Origin: Pseudomonadota bacterium
Lineage (GTDB): Bacteria > Pseudomonadota > Alphaproteobacteria > Sphingomonadales > Sphingomonadaceae
Length of the DNA stretch: 64,000 bases
Reading direction: 5' to 3'
NCBI GenBank assembly: GCA_023457895.1
Contig: JAEXAY010000010.1
Span: forward strand, 62,001 to 126,000
Positions 17,940-26,024 of the stretch are shown here, one piece after another; position 1 is the first letter of the stretch; each line of letters starts with the position of its first letter. A program made the position numbers and the translations under genes. The notes below the pieces were generated by a model, which made no database searches, was not told the origin of the DNA, and saw nothing but the letters and a program-made list of their open reading frames with translations.

Positions 17940-19289
17940 CTAGACGGTTTTCGGCCGCTTGACTACCCGGTCGGCGATCGAGCGCCAGCTCTCCTCATGC
18001 TCGCGCCGTCCCATATAGGTCGAAAAACCGATCTGCAGCGCAAGCAGCATGTAGATGAACGGCTGGAACGCGATGCCGACAAATAGCGAGCCCACCAGAT
18101 AGATGATCTGGGCATTCTGGAGCGCGACGGCGAACGGCGACACCCATTTCATATCATCGCGCCCGGTATGCTTGTACCGTCGATGCAGGCGCTCCATCTG
18201 CACGATGCCGATCGCATGGAGCAGCAGCCAGAGGAACAGGCCGGGATAGCCCTGCTCCCCCAGCATTTCGAAATAGCTGCTGTGATAGGCGCGGGACTTG
18301 TCGTTGACTTCCTTGAAATCGGCCCCCTGCTCTTCGTTCGCTGCGCGCTCATATTTGATGACATTACCGCGATAGGCATCGAAACCGCCGCCGAACGGGT
18401 GCTCCTTGGCGTAATCCCATGTCCATTTCCACACGGCTACGCGGGTGGAGGCGGATTCGTCCGACTTATATTCCTTCATCGTCGACATGCGGTCGGTAAA
18501 CTGGGAAGGAAGAAACGGGATCGCGACGAGGAGCGCGCCGCTCGCCATCGCGACATAGGCGAAACGATGGTTGGTAAAACGCAGCATCAGGATGGCAAGC
18601 GCAGCGATACAGACTAGGCCGGTGCGCGCCTGGGTCCCGATCGGGATCAGCAGACAGGCAAAGCACAGCGCATAGGCAAACAGCTTGACCCGCCAGTCAG
18701 GCGGAAACACCGTGCCCGACTTGGCCAGATAAAGAATGATGGGGATGATCGCGATCGCGACGCAGGAGATAATGCTGCCTTCATAAAGGCCGCTATTGTC
18801 GCTGACGAGCAACTGCATGGAACCATAGCCGCCGCCGCCTGCCAGCGTCTTGATCCCGCCGGTGATGATGATCGACGACGCGCACAAAATCATGGTCAGC
18901 GCCAGCGCCTCAATGCGCAGCTTTGTGCGCAGGGTCAATGGCAGGAAGATCGCCCACAGCAATGCTTTCCATACCCACGACCATTTATCGGCCGCCTCGA
19001 CCGGAAAATCAGCACTTTGCGTGGTCAAGGCACAATAGATGAGAAGCAGCACCAGCAAGCCTTGCCGAAACGAAAAACGCGTGTCCTTCTTGTCATCGGC
19101 CAGCACCCACATCCCTACCGCGAAGGCGAAGGTGACGAGCGACACCGGGATCGAATTGACGAGAAAATAGGAGAGGCGCTGCGGCGCGACGATATCGACA
19201 TAGCAATAGGCGAGCACCAGCAGGAACGGACGGCGCAGCCCGATCGCAATGAAGGCCATGAGGAACAGGGCAAAGGCAAGGTCACGCAT
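17940..19289 (-). CDS. Exosortase-A-associated putative O-glycosylation ligase (Wzy/WaaL-like)
   Basis: A 449-residue protein with about ten membrane helices and a large periplasmic loop (roughly residues 255-370) of the O-antigen ligase/polymerase type. It starts at ATG 19289 (MRDLAFALFLMAFIAIGLRR). The opening (RPFLLVLAYCYVDIVAPQRLSY) and the motif region HPFGGGFDAY, HSSYFEMLGEQGYPGL match the ligase found in exosortase-A (PEP-CTERM) exopolysaccharide loci. It should join sugar chains to lipid or protein acceptors at the inner membrane. The start codon lies inside the stop region of a 54-residue ORF. Confidence 0.85.
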   Translation of the reverse strand: MRDLAFALFLMAFIAIGLRRPFLLVLAYCYVDIVAPQRLSYFLVNSIPVSLVTFAFAVGMWVLADDKKDTRFSFRQGLLVLLLIYCALTTQSADFPVEAADKWSWVWKALLWAIFLPLTLRTKLRIEALALTMILCASSIIITGGIKTLAGGGGYGSMQLLVSDNSGLYEGSIISCVAIAIIPIILYLAKSGTVFPPDWRVKLFAYALCFACLLIPIGTQARTGLVCIAALAILMLRFTNHRFAYVAMASGALLVAIPFLPSQFTDRMSTMKEYKSDESASTRVAVWKWTWDYAKEHPFGGGFDAYRGNVIKYERAANEEQGADFKEVNDKSRAYHSSYFEMLGEQGYPGLFLWLLLHAIGIVQMERLHRRYKHTGRDDMKWVSPFAVALQNAQIIYLVGSLFVGIAFQPFIYMLLALQIGFSTYMGRREHEESWRSIADRVVKRPKTV

Positions 19290-19446
19290 CCGGCGGAACC
19301 TCGCCCCCGATCGGTGCGCTCCTGTGCTTGCGGAAGCCGCGCTCTTCGGTGCCATTGTCATGGTCGAGCCCGGGACTATGGTATAGCCGCCACAGCATGA
19401 GGGCGAGCAGGATATGGCTGATCGCGATGGAGAAATTATCGACCAT
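19282..19446 (-). CDS. 54-residue membrane mini-protein overlapping the ligase start
   Basis: A small ORF, too short for routine gene finding, from ATG 19446 to TGA 19282. It is preceded by AGGGA six bases before the ATG, and its last codons overlap the ATG of the ligase (ATGCGTGA), the arrangement of translational coupling. Residues ~6-22 (SIAISHILLALMLWRLY) form one hydrophobic helix, followed by a charged tail. I recognise no family. It could be a leader that couples ligase translation or a small partner of the ligase. Reality rests on ribosome site and overlap only. Confidence 0.5.
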   Translation of the reverse strand: MVDNFSIAISHILLALMLWRLYHSPGLDHDNGTEERGFRKHRSAPIGGEVPPDA

Positions 19447-19561
19447 GAAGCGTCCCTATAGCCGGTCCCGGCCCGCCAGCGCGACAATTATTGTAACGCG
19501 GCCCGCCCGATAGCGATATAGGGTTGACGCAAGCTTAATCCTTTGGCGGTAGGGGCCGTCC

Positions 19562-20767
19562 ATGACCCGCATCCTCCACATTCTCGACCATAGCCTACCC
19601 GCGCATAGCGGCTACACCTTCCGCACCCGCGCGCTGATGAAGGCGCAAATGGCAAAGGGCTGGGAGGTTGCGGGGATCACCAGCGTGCGCCATCCGCTGC
19701 CCGGTCCGCCGGTAGAAACCGTTGACGGGCTTACCTTTTATCGTACGTCGGCGATCCCCGGCAGGCGCTCGCCATTTCGTGAAATGGCCGAGGTCAGGGC
19801 GCTTGCGGCGCAAATCGAGGCGGTGGCGGAAAGTTTCAAACCTGATCTGCTGCACGCCCACTCGCCGGTGCTGACCGCGCTCGCGGCGCTTCGCGCCAAC
19901 AAGCGGCTTGGCCTGCCGTTTATCTATGAAATCCGTGCCTTCTGGGAAGATGCGGCGGTCGGCAACGGGACGGGCACCGAAGGTTCGCTCAAATATCGTT
20001 TGATCCGCCAGCTTGAAAGCCATGCCGTGCGCAAGGCTGATGCCGTTGCGGTGATCTGCGAAGGTCTGCGGCAGGACCTTATCCGGCGCGGGGTGATGCC
20101 GGACAAGATTGTCGTTTCGCCCAATGGCGTCGATCTTGACCTGTTCGGCGAGCCGCTGCCACGCGACGCAGAGCTGGGGGCCTCACTCGGCCTTGAAGCG
20201 GACGATGATGTCATCGGCTTCATCGGCAGCTTCTATGACTATGAAGGGCTTGATGATCTCATCGCCGCCATGCCGCGCCTGGTGGAAAAAGCGCCGCGCG
20301 CGAAATTGCTGCTTGTCGGCGGCGGTCCGCGCGAAGAGGCACTGCGCGCGCAGGCCGCCGCCTCCCCGGCCGCAGCGCATATCCGGTTCGCGGGACGCGT
20401 TCCGCACCAGGAGGTCGAGCGTTATTACAGCCTGATCGACATCCTTGCCTATCCGCGCAAGAAAATGCGCCTCACCGATCTCGTCACGCCGTTGAAGCCG
20501 CTCGAAGCGATGGCGCAGAAGCGGCTGGTCGCGGCGTCGGACATTGGCGGCCACCGCGAACTGATCGAGGATGGCGTTACCGGAACCCTGTTCCCGCCGG
20601 ATGATCCGGACGGGATCGCCGATGCGCTGGCCGCCTTGCTGGCGGGCCGCGACCAGTGGGCGGAACGAAAGACCGTGGCACGCGCTTATGTCGAACAGGA
20701 ACGCAACTGGTCGCATAACATATTGCGTTACGAACCTGTTTACCAAAGGCTGCTACACGATTCGTGA
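19562..20767 (+). CDS. Exosortase-A-system glycosyltransferase, GT4-type
   Basis: A 401-residue GT-B glycosyltransferase. The N-terminal phrase ILHILDHSLPAHSGYTFRT, with the Gly-containing donor loop, is characteristic of the PEP-CTERM/exosortase-A-associated glycosyltransferase family (Daro_2409 type). The C-terminal GT1 domain carries DLVTPLKPLEAMA with the nucleotide-sugar-binding Glu, and GHRELIEDGVTGTLF. It adds a sugar to a lipid-linked intermediate on the cytoplasmic side. It is divergent from the ligase and followed closely by a membrane-protein gene. No exosortase gene lies within the window. Confidence 0.88.
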   Translation: MTRILHILDHSLPAHSGYTFRTRALMKAQMAKGWEVAGITSVRHPLPGPPVETVDGLTFYRTSAIPGRRSPFREMAEVRALAAQIEAVAESFKPDLLHAHSPVLTALAALRANKRLGLPFIYEIRAFWEDAAVGNGTGTEGSLKYRLIRQLESHAVRKADAVAVICEGLRQDLIRRGVMPDKIVVSPNGVDLDLFGEPLPRDAELGASLGLEADDDVIGFIGSFYDYEGLDDLIAAMPRLVEKAPRAKLLLVGGGPREEALRAQAAASPAAAHIRFAGRVPHQEVERYYSLIDILAYPRKKMRLTDLVTPLKPLEAMAQKRLVAASDIGGHRELIEDGVTGTLFPPDDPDGIADALAALLAGRDQWAERKTVARAYVEQERNWSHNILRYEPVYQRLLHDS

Positions 20768-20794
20768 AGAATCACGCGTGTGGAGCATAAATGG

Positions 20795-22138
20795 ATGAGT
20801 AAGGTGGCCATTAACGGACGAAAACTGCCGCTGGCGCCGATCGCAGGCGGCCTCGCAGGCCTGATCGCTTTTGCCATATTCATGGTGTTGCCGCAGGCGG
20901 TATTGGAAGCGATTGTCTGGCAGACGCGGCTCGACCAGATCCTGCCGATGGCCGGGCCGCCGCTCGGCACAACCGCACGTCTGCTCACCGCCATTGCCGC
21001 AGCGTGCATCGCTGGAGGGCTCACCGTCTTGCTTTCATGGAAGGTCGGAGCGGCCGGAACCAGCCGCACGCGCAAGCTGACGGCGCCCGAAACCATAGCG
21101 GAAATGGAGGCGGCGCCGGTTGCCGTGCCGGTCGCGGAAATTGCGGATGCCGATGACACCGCCGACCTCAAACCGTCGCTGCTGGGGCGCCTGCGCCGCA
21201 AGAAGGCCGAAGAGGAAATCGATCTCGACGCGATGCCGATGACGCGCCGCCGGGATTTCCATCCTGATTCCGCTGCCCGCCGCCCGCTCTTCGCTGACGG
21301 CGAACTGCCCGGTGATTCGCTTGCGACGATTGGCGTTACCGCCGAACCCTCCGCCACCGATTCGATTGGCGAACGGCAAGCGGCGCCGATACCCGAATGG
21401 GCCTATGAGGAAGATTGCGACCTCTCCGGCCTTCGTTCGCAGCCGCAGCAAAGCTACGCCGATGAAATTCATCCTGCGGTCGCGGCCTTGTCTGATCCGC
21501 TGTCTGATCCACTCCCGCCATCCGCACCGGTCGAAGCACCCATGCCGGAAGTCACGCAGCAACAGGCCCCGGAAGCGCGCGTAATTTCGGCCGTTCCAGA
21601 AAGCGCGGGCACCGAAGACTGGGATGATCTCAGCAGCTTTGAACAATATATGGGATTGCCGGATAGCGGATCGCTGACCGACGAAGCACCTTCCGGCGAT
21701 GACGCGATATTCGAACTGCAATCCCTTGCGCCCGAGCCTGTCAGCGACGCCACCGAAACCGCCACGCCAGCCGTAGCGGAACCTGCGTTCACGCCCGACG
21801 CCACCGGCGACATCACTCCAGAACCGGCCTCCATCGACGCGGAAGATTATCCGCAAGCCGTGGCGCCCATGCCGGTTGCACTTTCGAATGAAGCGTCGGT
21901 CGAGGAACTGATCGCACGGCTGGAACAAGGGCTGGCACGCCGGGCCGAGCGCCGCGCCCGCCTGACGATCCTTTCGCCCGCCAGCGCCGCGCAGGCAGAA
22001 TCCGTCCATCAATCCGCCAGCCCCTTTGCGGCAATCGATCCGCTCGCCAATCTGGCCGACAAGGAAGCCGAAGTCGACGAGGCGCTGCGCGCGGCGCTCA
22101 GCACGCTCGAGCGGATGAATCGCCGCGCCGCCGGATAA
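20795..22138 (+). CDS. Membrane-anchored acidic low-complexity protein
   Basis: A 447-residue protein from ATG 20795 (GTG at 20780 would add five residues; GGAG at 20782 suits either). Two hydrophobic helices near residues 15-35 and 60-82 are followed by ~340 residues rich in Ala, Pro, Glu and Asp with little predicted structure, then a helical C-terminus (EASVEELIARLEQGLARRAERRARL; EAEVDEALRAALSTLERMNRR, described here in pieces). It begins 27 bp after the glycosyltransferase, suggesting one operon and a role in polysaccharide assembly or envelope organisation, but no family is recognised. Confidence 0.7.
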   Translation: MSKVAINGRKLPLAPIAGGLAGLIAFAIFMVLPQAVLEAIVWQTRLDQILPMAGPPLGTTARLLTAIAAACIAGGLTVLLSWKVGAAGTSRTRKLTAPETIAEMEAAPVAVPVAEIADADDTADLKPSLLGRLRRKKAEEEIDLDAMPMTRRRDFHPDSAARRPLFADGELPGDSLATIGVTAEPSATDSIGERQAAPIPEWAYEEDCDLSGLRSQPQQSYADEIHPAVAALSDPLSDPLPPSAPVEAPMPEVTQQQAPEARVISAVPESAGTEDWDDLSSFEQYMGLPDSGSLTDEAPSGDDAIFELQSLAPEPVSDATETATPAVAEPAFTPDATGDITPEPASIDAEDYPQAVAPMPVALSNEASVEELIARLEQGLARRAERRARLTILSPASAAQAESVHQSASPFAAIDPLANLADKEAEVDEALRAALSTLERMNRRAAG

Positions 22139-22143
22139 GCACG

Positions 22144-22764
22144 TCACGCATCCTCGACGCTGAGTATTTCAAGCGTGACAATAGTGGCGGGGCGGCCGTC
22201 TTCCAGTGTCTCGCTGCGGATATCGGTAACGAGCGCGTCTGCGACGATATGGCCGCGGATCGAAAATTCATGCTCCGGCAGCAGCGCGGCAAACCATCGC
22301 GCCAGGTCGGCGCCATCCGCGGCCGTCAGTGCCCAGGTCCAGTAATGGCGCGCCCCGGTAAAGGTAGCGCTCGCCCACGGCCGCTCGCGCGATGACAGCA
22401 GCCGCGCGCCCTCTCCCAGCAAGGCGGCAAGCGCAATTCGCAGCGCGCGTCCGGCATCGGCGCGCCGGGGCATGGACGGGCGCGTGAGGGCGGAAAGGCG
22501 TGGCCGGAGGGCTGGCCGGAGGGCTGGCCGGGGGACTGGCCGGGGGACTGGCCGGGCCGCAGGCTTTCTTGGCGTCACCGGGTCCGGCCCCCGTTCCTCC
22601 ATATAGTCGCACACACGGCGGACGATGCGGCGGCCCGGCTCACGCCCTCGCCTGAGATCGAACACCAGCCGCGGATCCTTCACCGCATCGCGTCCGAAAC
22701 TGGAAGCGCACATCCCGGTTTTGCGCAGATATTTTTCGATATGCCAAATCAGCGGGGCGTCCAT
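22144..22764 (-). CDS. Unknown protein with possible N-terminal DNA-binding segment
   Basis: A 206-residue protein starting at ATG 22764 with AGGAG upstream; the open frame goes back to 22818. Residues ~5-50 (HIEKYLRKTGMCASSFGRD, then DPRLVFDLRRGREPG) have the look of a small helix-turn-helix that recurs in sphingomonad hypothetical proteins. Residues ~65-85 are a Pro/Arg repeat encoded by 12-bp tandem repeats. The C-terminal half is a separate alpha/beta segment (SATFTGARHYWTW, EHEFSIRGHIVADALV). It is divergent from an S24/LexA-like regulator and shares its operator region, so it may be part of that regulatory unit. Confidence 0.6.
   Translation of the reverse strand: MDAPLIWHIEKYLRKTGMCASSFGRDAVKDPRLVFDLRRGREPGRRIVRRVCDYMEERGPDPVTPRKPAARPVPRPVPRPALRPALRPRLSALTRPSMPRRADAGRALRIALAALLGEGARLLSSRERPWASATFTGARHYWTWALTAADGADLARWFAALLPEHEFSIRGHIVADALVTDIRSETLEDGRPATIVTLEILSVEDA
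22501..22556. repeat. 12-bp tandem repeats coding a Pro/Arg linker
   Basis: Four and a half consecutive 12-bp units, two of the form tggccggagggc and two of the form tggccgggggac, inside the unknown gene. On the coding strand they give four-residue repeats of the type PRPV/PRPA/LRPA. Perfect unit length in codons means copy-number change would alter linker length without breaking the frame. Confidence 0.85.
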
Positions 22765-22820
22765 GCCGCGATCTCCTTTTTGTTTCGGACCGGCTTCGAC
22801 TCGACCGCCGAAGCCCAATG

Positions 22821-22873
22821 AGGATTTTTCCTATCTTCCGCCATTTCCTACTAGGCAAGAGGAATTTTCCTCT
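22821..22873. promoter_or_regulatory. Two matching operator-like palindromes in a divergent promoter
   Basis: Two sites share AGGA-N4-TCCT: 22821-22832 (spacer TTTT) and 22860-22871 (spacer ATTT). The second is the core of a perfect 7-2-7 inverted repeat AGAGGAA-TT-TTCCTCT at 22858-22873. They are 39 bp apart, in the 122 bp between the divergent starts at 22764 and 22887. One flanking gene encodes an S24/LexA-like HTH protein, the natural candidate to bind them. Confidence 0.55.
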
Positions 22874-22886
22874 CTATATCATCATT

Positions 22887-23531
22887 ATGGAACAGGACCC
22901 CCGTCAGGCGCTCGACGCCATCATCCAGGAACGCGGCGAAGACTATGTTTCGCTGTCGAAAATGCTCGGGCGCAATGCGGCCTATATCCAGCAATATATC
23001 AAGCGCGGATCGCCGCGTAAGCTGGACGAGGATGACCGCGCCAAGCTCGCCGCCTATCTCAAGGTACCCGAAAGCCTGCTCGGCGCGCCGCAACGCGAGA
23101 GCGGCGCAAACGACAATCTCGTCTATGTCCGCCGCCGCAATGTCGAGGCGGCCGCTGGCGCGGGGGCGCTCGCCGACATGGAATATGAACGCGACAGCCT
23201 GTCGTTCAACCGGCAATGGCTGCGCAAGCTCGGCGCGGACCCGAACCGGCTGTCGATCATCAATGTGACAGGGGATTCAATGGCGCCGCTACTCGCCGAT
23301 GGCGATGCGATCCTCGTCAACGAGGCCGACCGTTTCGAGGCGCGGCGCGAAGGCGTCTATGTACTGCGCCGCGGCGATGAACTCATCGTCAAGCGTGTGC
23401 GCAAGAGCGAACAGCCGGGCCATGTGCGCGTCACCAGCGACAATTCGGCGAGCCCCAGCCCCGGCGACCTGGCGCTGCAGGACCTTGTCATCATCGGCCG
23501 GGTGATCTGGACGGGCCGCGCGATCGCCTGA
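22887..23531 (+). CDS. HTH transcriptional regulator with S24 (LexA-like) peptidase domain
   Basis: A 214-residue protein from ATG 22887 (open frame to 22818 would run over the operator sites). An N-terminal HTH (LSKMLGRNAAYIQQYIKRG, ~20-50) is joined to a C-terminal S24 domain (~90-214) with the Ser nucleophile in NVTGDSMAPLLADGDAILV and the Lys in LRRGDELIVKRVRK, so RecA-stimulated self-cleavage is possible. Such proteins are found as chromosomal regulators and as phage repressors; no phage lysis or integration genes adjoin it. Probably autoregulated through 22821-22873. Confidence 0.88.
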   Translation: MEQDPRQALDAIIQERGEDYVSLSKMLGRNAAYIQQYIKRGSPRKLDEDDRAKLAAYLKVPESLLGAPQRESGANDNLVYVRRRNVEAAAGAGALADMEYERDSLSFNRQWLRKLGADPNRLSIINVTGDSMAPLLADGDAILVNEADRFEARREGVYVLRRGDELIVKRVRKSEQPGHVRVTSDNSASPSPGDLALQDLVIIGRVIWTGRAIA

Positions 23532-23546
23532 TCGGGCCTTGCCCGG

Positions 23547-24458
23547 TCAGACTACCGTTTCTTCGATATGCGCGATAGATTTGGGTTTGGCGCGCGCAGC
23601 GATCAGGCATCCGGCCACGATCAGCACGGTACCGGCCAGCATGGCGACCGTCAGTTTTTCATCAAACACCAGATATCCGACAATCGCCGCCCAGATGAAC
23701 GCGGTATATTCGACCGCGAGCAGGCGCTGCGCTTCGGCACGGGCATAGGCCCAGCTCAGCAGCATCTGCGATATGAAGGCGAGCGTCGCGGAGGCGAGCA
23801 CCACCGGCCACAGCGCCTTGCCGGGCAGCGCCGCGAGCCACGGCGCGGCAAGCAGCAATAGCCCGGCAATGGTAAGGTTCTGGAACAGCGCGACTTCGGT
23901 CGGCCCGGCCATCAGCGCCTGCTGCCGCTGAAGGATGAGATTATAGGCGTAGAATAGCGCCGAGAGCAGGATGGCGGCGACGCCCAGAGGCGCATCGGCG
24001 CTGTAATCGCCGCTGAGCTTGCCGACAAGAATCACGCCGACCCCGGCAAGGCCCAGCAGCGATGCGGCAACAGCCGCCCCGCCAATCCGTTCCTTGAGCA
24101 GCACCGCCGCGAGATAGAGCGCGACGAGGGGCGCGATGAAGGACAGCGCAATACCTTCCGCGAGCGGCACCCGCGCGATTCCCCAGAAAAAACAGAGCGC
24201 CATCACCATCACGATCGCACCGCGCCAGAGATGGAGCCGCAACGCCGCAGGTCCCGGCCGCCTGCCCTTCTGCGCGCGATAGGCCACCGCACCGATCGCG
24301 CTCCCCGTCAGCGTGCGCCACAGCATCGCATTATAGGCGCCAAGCGCGATCGACAGCGTCTTCATGAAGCCGTCCATCACCGAAAACAGGGCGATGCCGC
24401 CCGCCGCCGCAAGCAGCGGGAACAGGATCGATGGCGCAGGGCCACTGCGCTCAGTCAT
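23547..24458 (-). CDS. EamA/DMT superfamily transporter
   Basis: A 303-residue inner-membrane protein with ten hydrophobic helices arranged as two EamA repeats (approximately 10-145 and 155-290). Typical phrases are AAGGIALFSVMDGFMKTLS, RVPLAEGIALSFIAPLVALY and EYTAFIWAAIVGYLVFDEKL. The family exports amino acids, nucleosides or other metabolites; S-adenosylmethionine-like importers are a related branch. The substrate is unknown. Convergent with the S24 regulator and transcribed from its own upstream region near 24460-24550. Confidence 0.9.
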   Translation of the reverse strand: MTERSGPAPSILFPLLAAAGGIALFSVMDGFMKTLSIALGAYNAMLWRTLTGSAIGAVAYRAQKGRRPGPAALRLHLWRGAIVMVMALCFFWGIARVPLAEGIALSFIAPLVALYLAAVLLKERIGGAAVAASLLGLAGVGVILVGKLSGDYSADAPLGVAAILLSALFYAYNLILQRQQALMAGPTEVALFQNLTIAGLLLLAAPWLAALPGKALWPVVLASATLAFISQMLLSWAYARAEAQRLLAVEYTAFIWAAIVGYLVFDEKLTVAMLAGTVLIVAGCLIAARAKPKSIAHIEETVV

Positions 24459-24552
24459 GCCCGTCCGGCCTGAGAGGCGCCGCCGCTACGGGTGCCACCA
24501 TGCAAGCCCGGGCATTTTTCGGTGAACGCGCAAACAGCCTCGTCATCGCCGG

Positions 24553-25476
24553 TCAGTTCAGCGCCGCCAGCGCCTGCCGCGTCGCGCGGGAATAAGCGCC
24601 ATGCGCATAGCGATGGGTTCCGATGAAATGAACGAAACGCATGTCCTGTCCCCATGGCTCGCCCCAATAATTGAAATAGCGATCATAGGGGAGCACCTGC
24701 GAATCAGGCTCATTGGCGATGAGAAGGTTCGACATGAACTGTTCGCTCCCCCATTGCGCAATCCGCGCATCGCCGATGCGTTCTCGATACCGGCGCACCA
24801 GCGCATCGGCCCGCGCATGCCCCTCCAACGCCGGAGCAAACCCCGAAAAGCCGGCACAGCCCCGGATATAAAAAAGGTCTTCACCGCCCTCGATATCGGC
24901 CAGCGCCATTTCCATCGCGGTTTGAATATGATCGTTCGGCGCCGCTCCGGGATAATGGGCCCGGGCATAATGGCGGGCATTCATCCGCCCGGCCTTCGCG
25001 CCGGCCAGGTCGCCCGCGAGCGTAAAGCTTTTTCCCGCATCGATGGCGGCGGCCACTTCCGGCACCGGGCCGATCGTTACGGTGTCGCTGTCGAGCTGGA
25101 TGACATAGGCATCGCGGCGCAGCGCAAGAAGACCGGCGAGTCGTTCCCAGCACCCTCCGGCAGGATAAGCCGGCCGCGCCGTTTGAGCGAGGGAAAGATA
25201 GGCCGGACCACCGAGATGATGATCAAGCAGTTGCCGGTCGGCTGCCGTCAACGTGCCATCGTCGAGGATCACCACGCGTCCGCGCCGCAACTGATTCCAA
25301 AGGGATTTGACGGCGACAAGATACGGCAGAACGACGCGCGTCCCGATCATCGAAAACAGGATGAGGCCATCATCGGCGGGCGTGATCGGTGTGCTGTCGA
25401 GCACCGGCTTACAACTGCGGTTGTGCCGCCATTCGTGGAACCGTGCATGGATTTTATAGGGAATGGCTATCTTCAC
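24553..25476 (-). CDS. GT-A-like glycosyltransferase-type protein, unassigned
   Basis: A 307-residue protein without signal peptide or membrane helix. A DxD-like triad occurs in VIQLDSDTV (D129-S-D131), preceded by VVILDDGTLT near residue 68, the arrangement of nucleotide-sugar-dependent GT-A enzymes. The C-terminal stretch (WGSEQFMSNLLI, FNYWGEPW, FVHFIGTHRY) resembles glycosyltransferases that hold a metal-binding His near the end. Substrate and acceptor unknown. The preceding gene on the strand ends at 25537; the 60-bp gap allows co-transcription with GNAT and ispG. Confidence 0.65.
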   Translation of the reverse strand: MKIAIPYKIHARFHEWRHNRSCKPVLDSTPITPADDGLILFSMIGTRVVLPYLVAVKSLWNQLRRGRVVILDDGTLTAADRQLLDHHLGGPAYLSLAQTARPAYPAGGCWERLAGLLALRRDAYVIQLDSDTVTIGPVPEVAAAIDAGKSFTLAGDLAGAKAGRMNARHYARAHYPGAAPNDHIQTAMEMALADIEGGEDLFYIRGCAGFSGFAPALEGHARADALVRRYRERIGDARIAQWGSEQFMSNLLIANEPDSQVLPYDRYFNYWGEPWGQDMRFVHFIGTHRYAHGAYSRATRQALAALN

Positions 25477-25536
25477 CGGTGCACGCCCTCCACGGTTTCC
25501 GCACAGGAAGGCGCGGCCGAGGCCGACGCTGGCCGG

Positions 25537-26016
25537 TCAGGCATTGGCGAGCGCCCGCAGCGCTGCACCATCGACGCGATAGACGGTCCAGTCGTCCATC
25601 GGCCGTGCCCCCATCGACCGGTAAAAGGCGATTGAAGGCTCGTTCCAGTCGAGCACGGCCCATTCGAACCGGGCGCATCCGCGCTCGACCGCAAGCGACG
25701 CAAGATGTGTCAGCAGAGCCTTGCCAAGCCCGGCGCCGCGCGCTTCGGGGCGGACATACAGAACTTCGAGGTAAAGGCCAGGCTTGCCTTCGAAGGTCGA
25801 GAAATTATGGAAGAACAGCGCGAACCCTTGGGGCGCTCCATCGATTTCGCCGATCACGACCTCGGCCTGAGGCCGCGCTCCAAACAGGGCGGCGGCGAGC
25901 ATTTCCTCGCTCGCGTGCATTTCGTGCGCAAGTTTTTCATAGGTCGCAAGGTCGAGAATGAACTGGCGGATCAGCGGCACATCGGCGACCGTTGCAGGGC
26001 GGATGGAGAAGCTCAT
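25537..26016 (-). CDS. GNAT family N-acetyltransferase
   Basis: A 159-residue GNAT protein, starting at ATG 26016 (a TTG at 26028 is possible and would overlap the ispG stop). The acetyl-CoA pyrophosphate-binding loop is RPEARGAGLGKALL (~96-109), the beta-4 strand is YLEVLYV, and NEPSIAFYRSMGA supplies the C-terminal helix. Overall pattern is close to the spermidine/spermine-type SAT group (TYEKLAHEM, FHNFSTFEGKPGLYLE). The likely substrate is a polyamine or small amine, not certain. It follows ispG by nine bases on the same strand. Confidence 0.88.
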   Translation of the reverse strand: MSFSIRPATVADVPLIRQFILDLATYEKLAHEMHASEEMLAAALFGARPQAEVVIGEIDGAPQGFALFFHNFSTFEGKPGLYLEVLYVRPEARGAGLGKALLTHLASLAVERGCARFEWAVLDWNEPSIAFYRSMGARPMDDWTVYRVDGAALRALANA

Positions 26017-26024
26017 AGGGCGAT

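Noticed and set aside
22887..23531. S24 protein as a prophage repressor
   Set aside because: It is 5 kb from the GTA cluster, with housekeeping genes in between and no phage genes next to it.
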